A DNA stretch of 6,760 bases from positions 1-6,760 of the forward strand of contig JAUQPV010000138.1 in assembly GCA_030550225.1 (NCBI GenBank), given 5' to 3'. Positions 6,140 to 6,760 of the stretch are shown piece after piece (positions within the stretch are counted from its first letter, which is position 1; the number at the start of each line of letters is the position of its first letter). Below the pieces are notes generated by a model. It had not been told where the DNA came from, made no database searches, and was given only the letters and a program-made list of their open reading frames with translations. Source of the DNA: Acidobacteriota bacterium. GTDB lineage: Bacteria > Acidobacteriota > HRBIN11. Position numbers and translations under genes: made by a program.

Positions 6140-6522
6140 GACGACTGCTCGACGTAAGCTTCGTATTCTTGCGCCGACATCAGACGGTCGAACTCCGTAA
6201 GGTCGTGGACGCGAATCCGGATCAGCCACCCCCGTTCATGAGGCGACTGATTGATGATCTCCGGATGGTTGACGACCTCCTGATTGACCTCGATGATCTC
6301 CCCGCTCATAGGCATGTACAGGTCGGCGGCCGTCTTGACGCTCTCGACGGTCCCGAAGGCTTGGAGCTGGCGGAACGTCTGACCCACGGCGGGAAGCTCG
6401 ATGTAGACGATGTCGCCGAGTTGTTCCTGGGCGTAGTGGGTGATGCCGACCGTCCCGATGTCGCCCTCCAGATGAATCCATTCGTGTTCTCGGGTGTATC
6501 GGTAAGACTCGGGGTATTTCAT
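6136..6522 (-). CDS. gcvH: Glycine cleavage system H protein (lipoyl carrier)
   Basis: A 128-residue small carrier protein of normal length. It shuttles the aminomethyl group from the P-protein to GcvT and is then reoxidised by the L-protein. The lipoyl attachment site is K63 in FGTVESVKTAADLYMPMSG (56-74); the family also shows at YTREHEWI (9-16), GITHYAQEQLGDIVYIELP (26-44) and GWLIRIRV (98-105). The start at 6522 is chosen because it overlaps the gcvT stop as ATGA (6522-6519) and gives the canonical MKYP start; a GGAG lies about 10 nt upstream inside gcvT. The gene also overlaps gcvPA by four bases. The two overlaps suggest coupled translation of gcvT, gcvH and gcvPA. Confidence 0.97.
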   Translation of the reverse strand: MKYPESYRYTREHEWIHLEGDIGTVGITHYAQEQLGDIVYIELPAVGQTFRQLQAFGTVESVKTAADLYMPMSGEIIEVNQEVVNHPEIINQSPHERGWLIRIRVHDLTEFDRLMSAQEYEAYVEQSS

Positions 6523-6760
6523 GTCGTGCGACTCCGTCGGTAGAAGGGTAGCGGCACGATGCGGGCTTCCCGGAGACGCTGGCGAATGTCGACCCACAGA
6601 CGAGTCGCCTCGTAGGGCATCTGAATGAGGGCAAGGCCGATCGCCTTCTTGAGGTACGGAGCGAAGGTCCCGCTGGTGACGCGACCGAGGGGCCTGTGCG
6701 CCTCATCCCAAACCGGATAGCCGGACCGGGGGATGCCGGCGTCGACCATCTCGAAGCCGA
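6519..6760 (-). CDS. gcvT: Glycine cleavage system T protein (aminomethyltransferase), C-terminal part
   Basis: The last 79 residues of GcvT; the rest lies beyond the right edge. GcvT transfers the one-carbon unit from aminomethyl-GcvH to tetrahydrofolate and releases ammonia. The visible part is the C-terminal beta-barrel domain: GFEMVDAGIPRSGYPVWDE, then GRVTSGTFAPYLKKAIGLAL, ending LPFYRRSRTT. The VTSGTF-P-L-KAIGLA pattern is diagnostic for the C-terminal domain. The stop TGA (6521-6519) overlaps the gcvH start. As the first visible gene of the operon, any glycine riboswitch or promoter would lie further upstream, outside the window. Confidence 0.95.
   Translation of the reverse strand, partial: GFEMVDAGIPRSGYPVWDEAHRPLGRVTSGTFAPYLKKAIGLALIQMPYEATRLWVDIRQRLREARIVPLPFYRRSRTT

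Noticed and set aside
6519..6760. Glycine riboswitch for the gcv operon
   Set aside because: Such an element would precede gcvT, whose start lies outside the window, so nothing here can support it.

Overview
The window is about 60% G+C and reads as one block of bacterial genes all on the minus strand, so transcription runs from high to low coordinates. The split glycine dehydrogenase (separate GcvPA and GcvPB), arginine-rich proteins, tight ATGA gene overlaps and an orphan dnaA suggest a free-living high-GC bacterium. A thermophile or a poorly sampled lineage is possible, but the sequence alone does not settle taxonomy.

Layout from right to left. (1) 6760-3199: a glycine cleavage operon in the order gcvT (3' end only), gcvH, gcvPA, gcvPB. 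gcvT/gcvH and gcvH/gcvPA overlap by ATGA. gcvPA and gcvPB are separated by 40 nt that carry a heptanucleotide repeat and a hairpin. Together the products decarboxylate glycine on PLP (GcvPA/PB), carry the aminomethyl group on lipoyl-lysine (GcvH) and pass it to tetrahydrofolate (GcvT). The L-protein and the operon promoter lie outside. (2) 3198-2589: about 610 nt without a convincing gene. It holds two terminator-like hairpins, an octanucleotide repeat cluster and a sharply AT-rich block at 2701-2800 (27 of 100 bases G/C). This may be the dnaA promoter region and possibly the replication origin. (3) 2588-1257: dnaA, complete, with a strong ribosome binding site. It is not followed by dnaN. (4) 1256-1091: a short spacer with a perfect 7-bp inverted repeat (terminator or operator) and a candidate promoter. 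(5) 1090-1: a PaaA-like di-iron oxygenase subunit and the start of a MIP18/PaaD-like Fe-S assembly protein, probably the beginning of a phenylacetyl-CoA-epoxidase-type operon that runs off the left edge.

I did not find a clearly new multi-gene system. The points most worth following up are the short tandem repeats at two gene boundaries, DnaA's altered DNA-contact signature together with the lack of canonical DnaA boxes upstream, and the dnaA-paaA neighbourhood.
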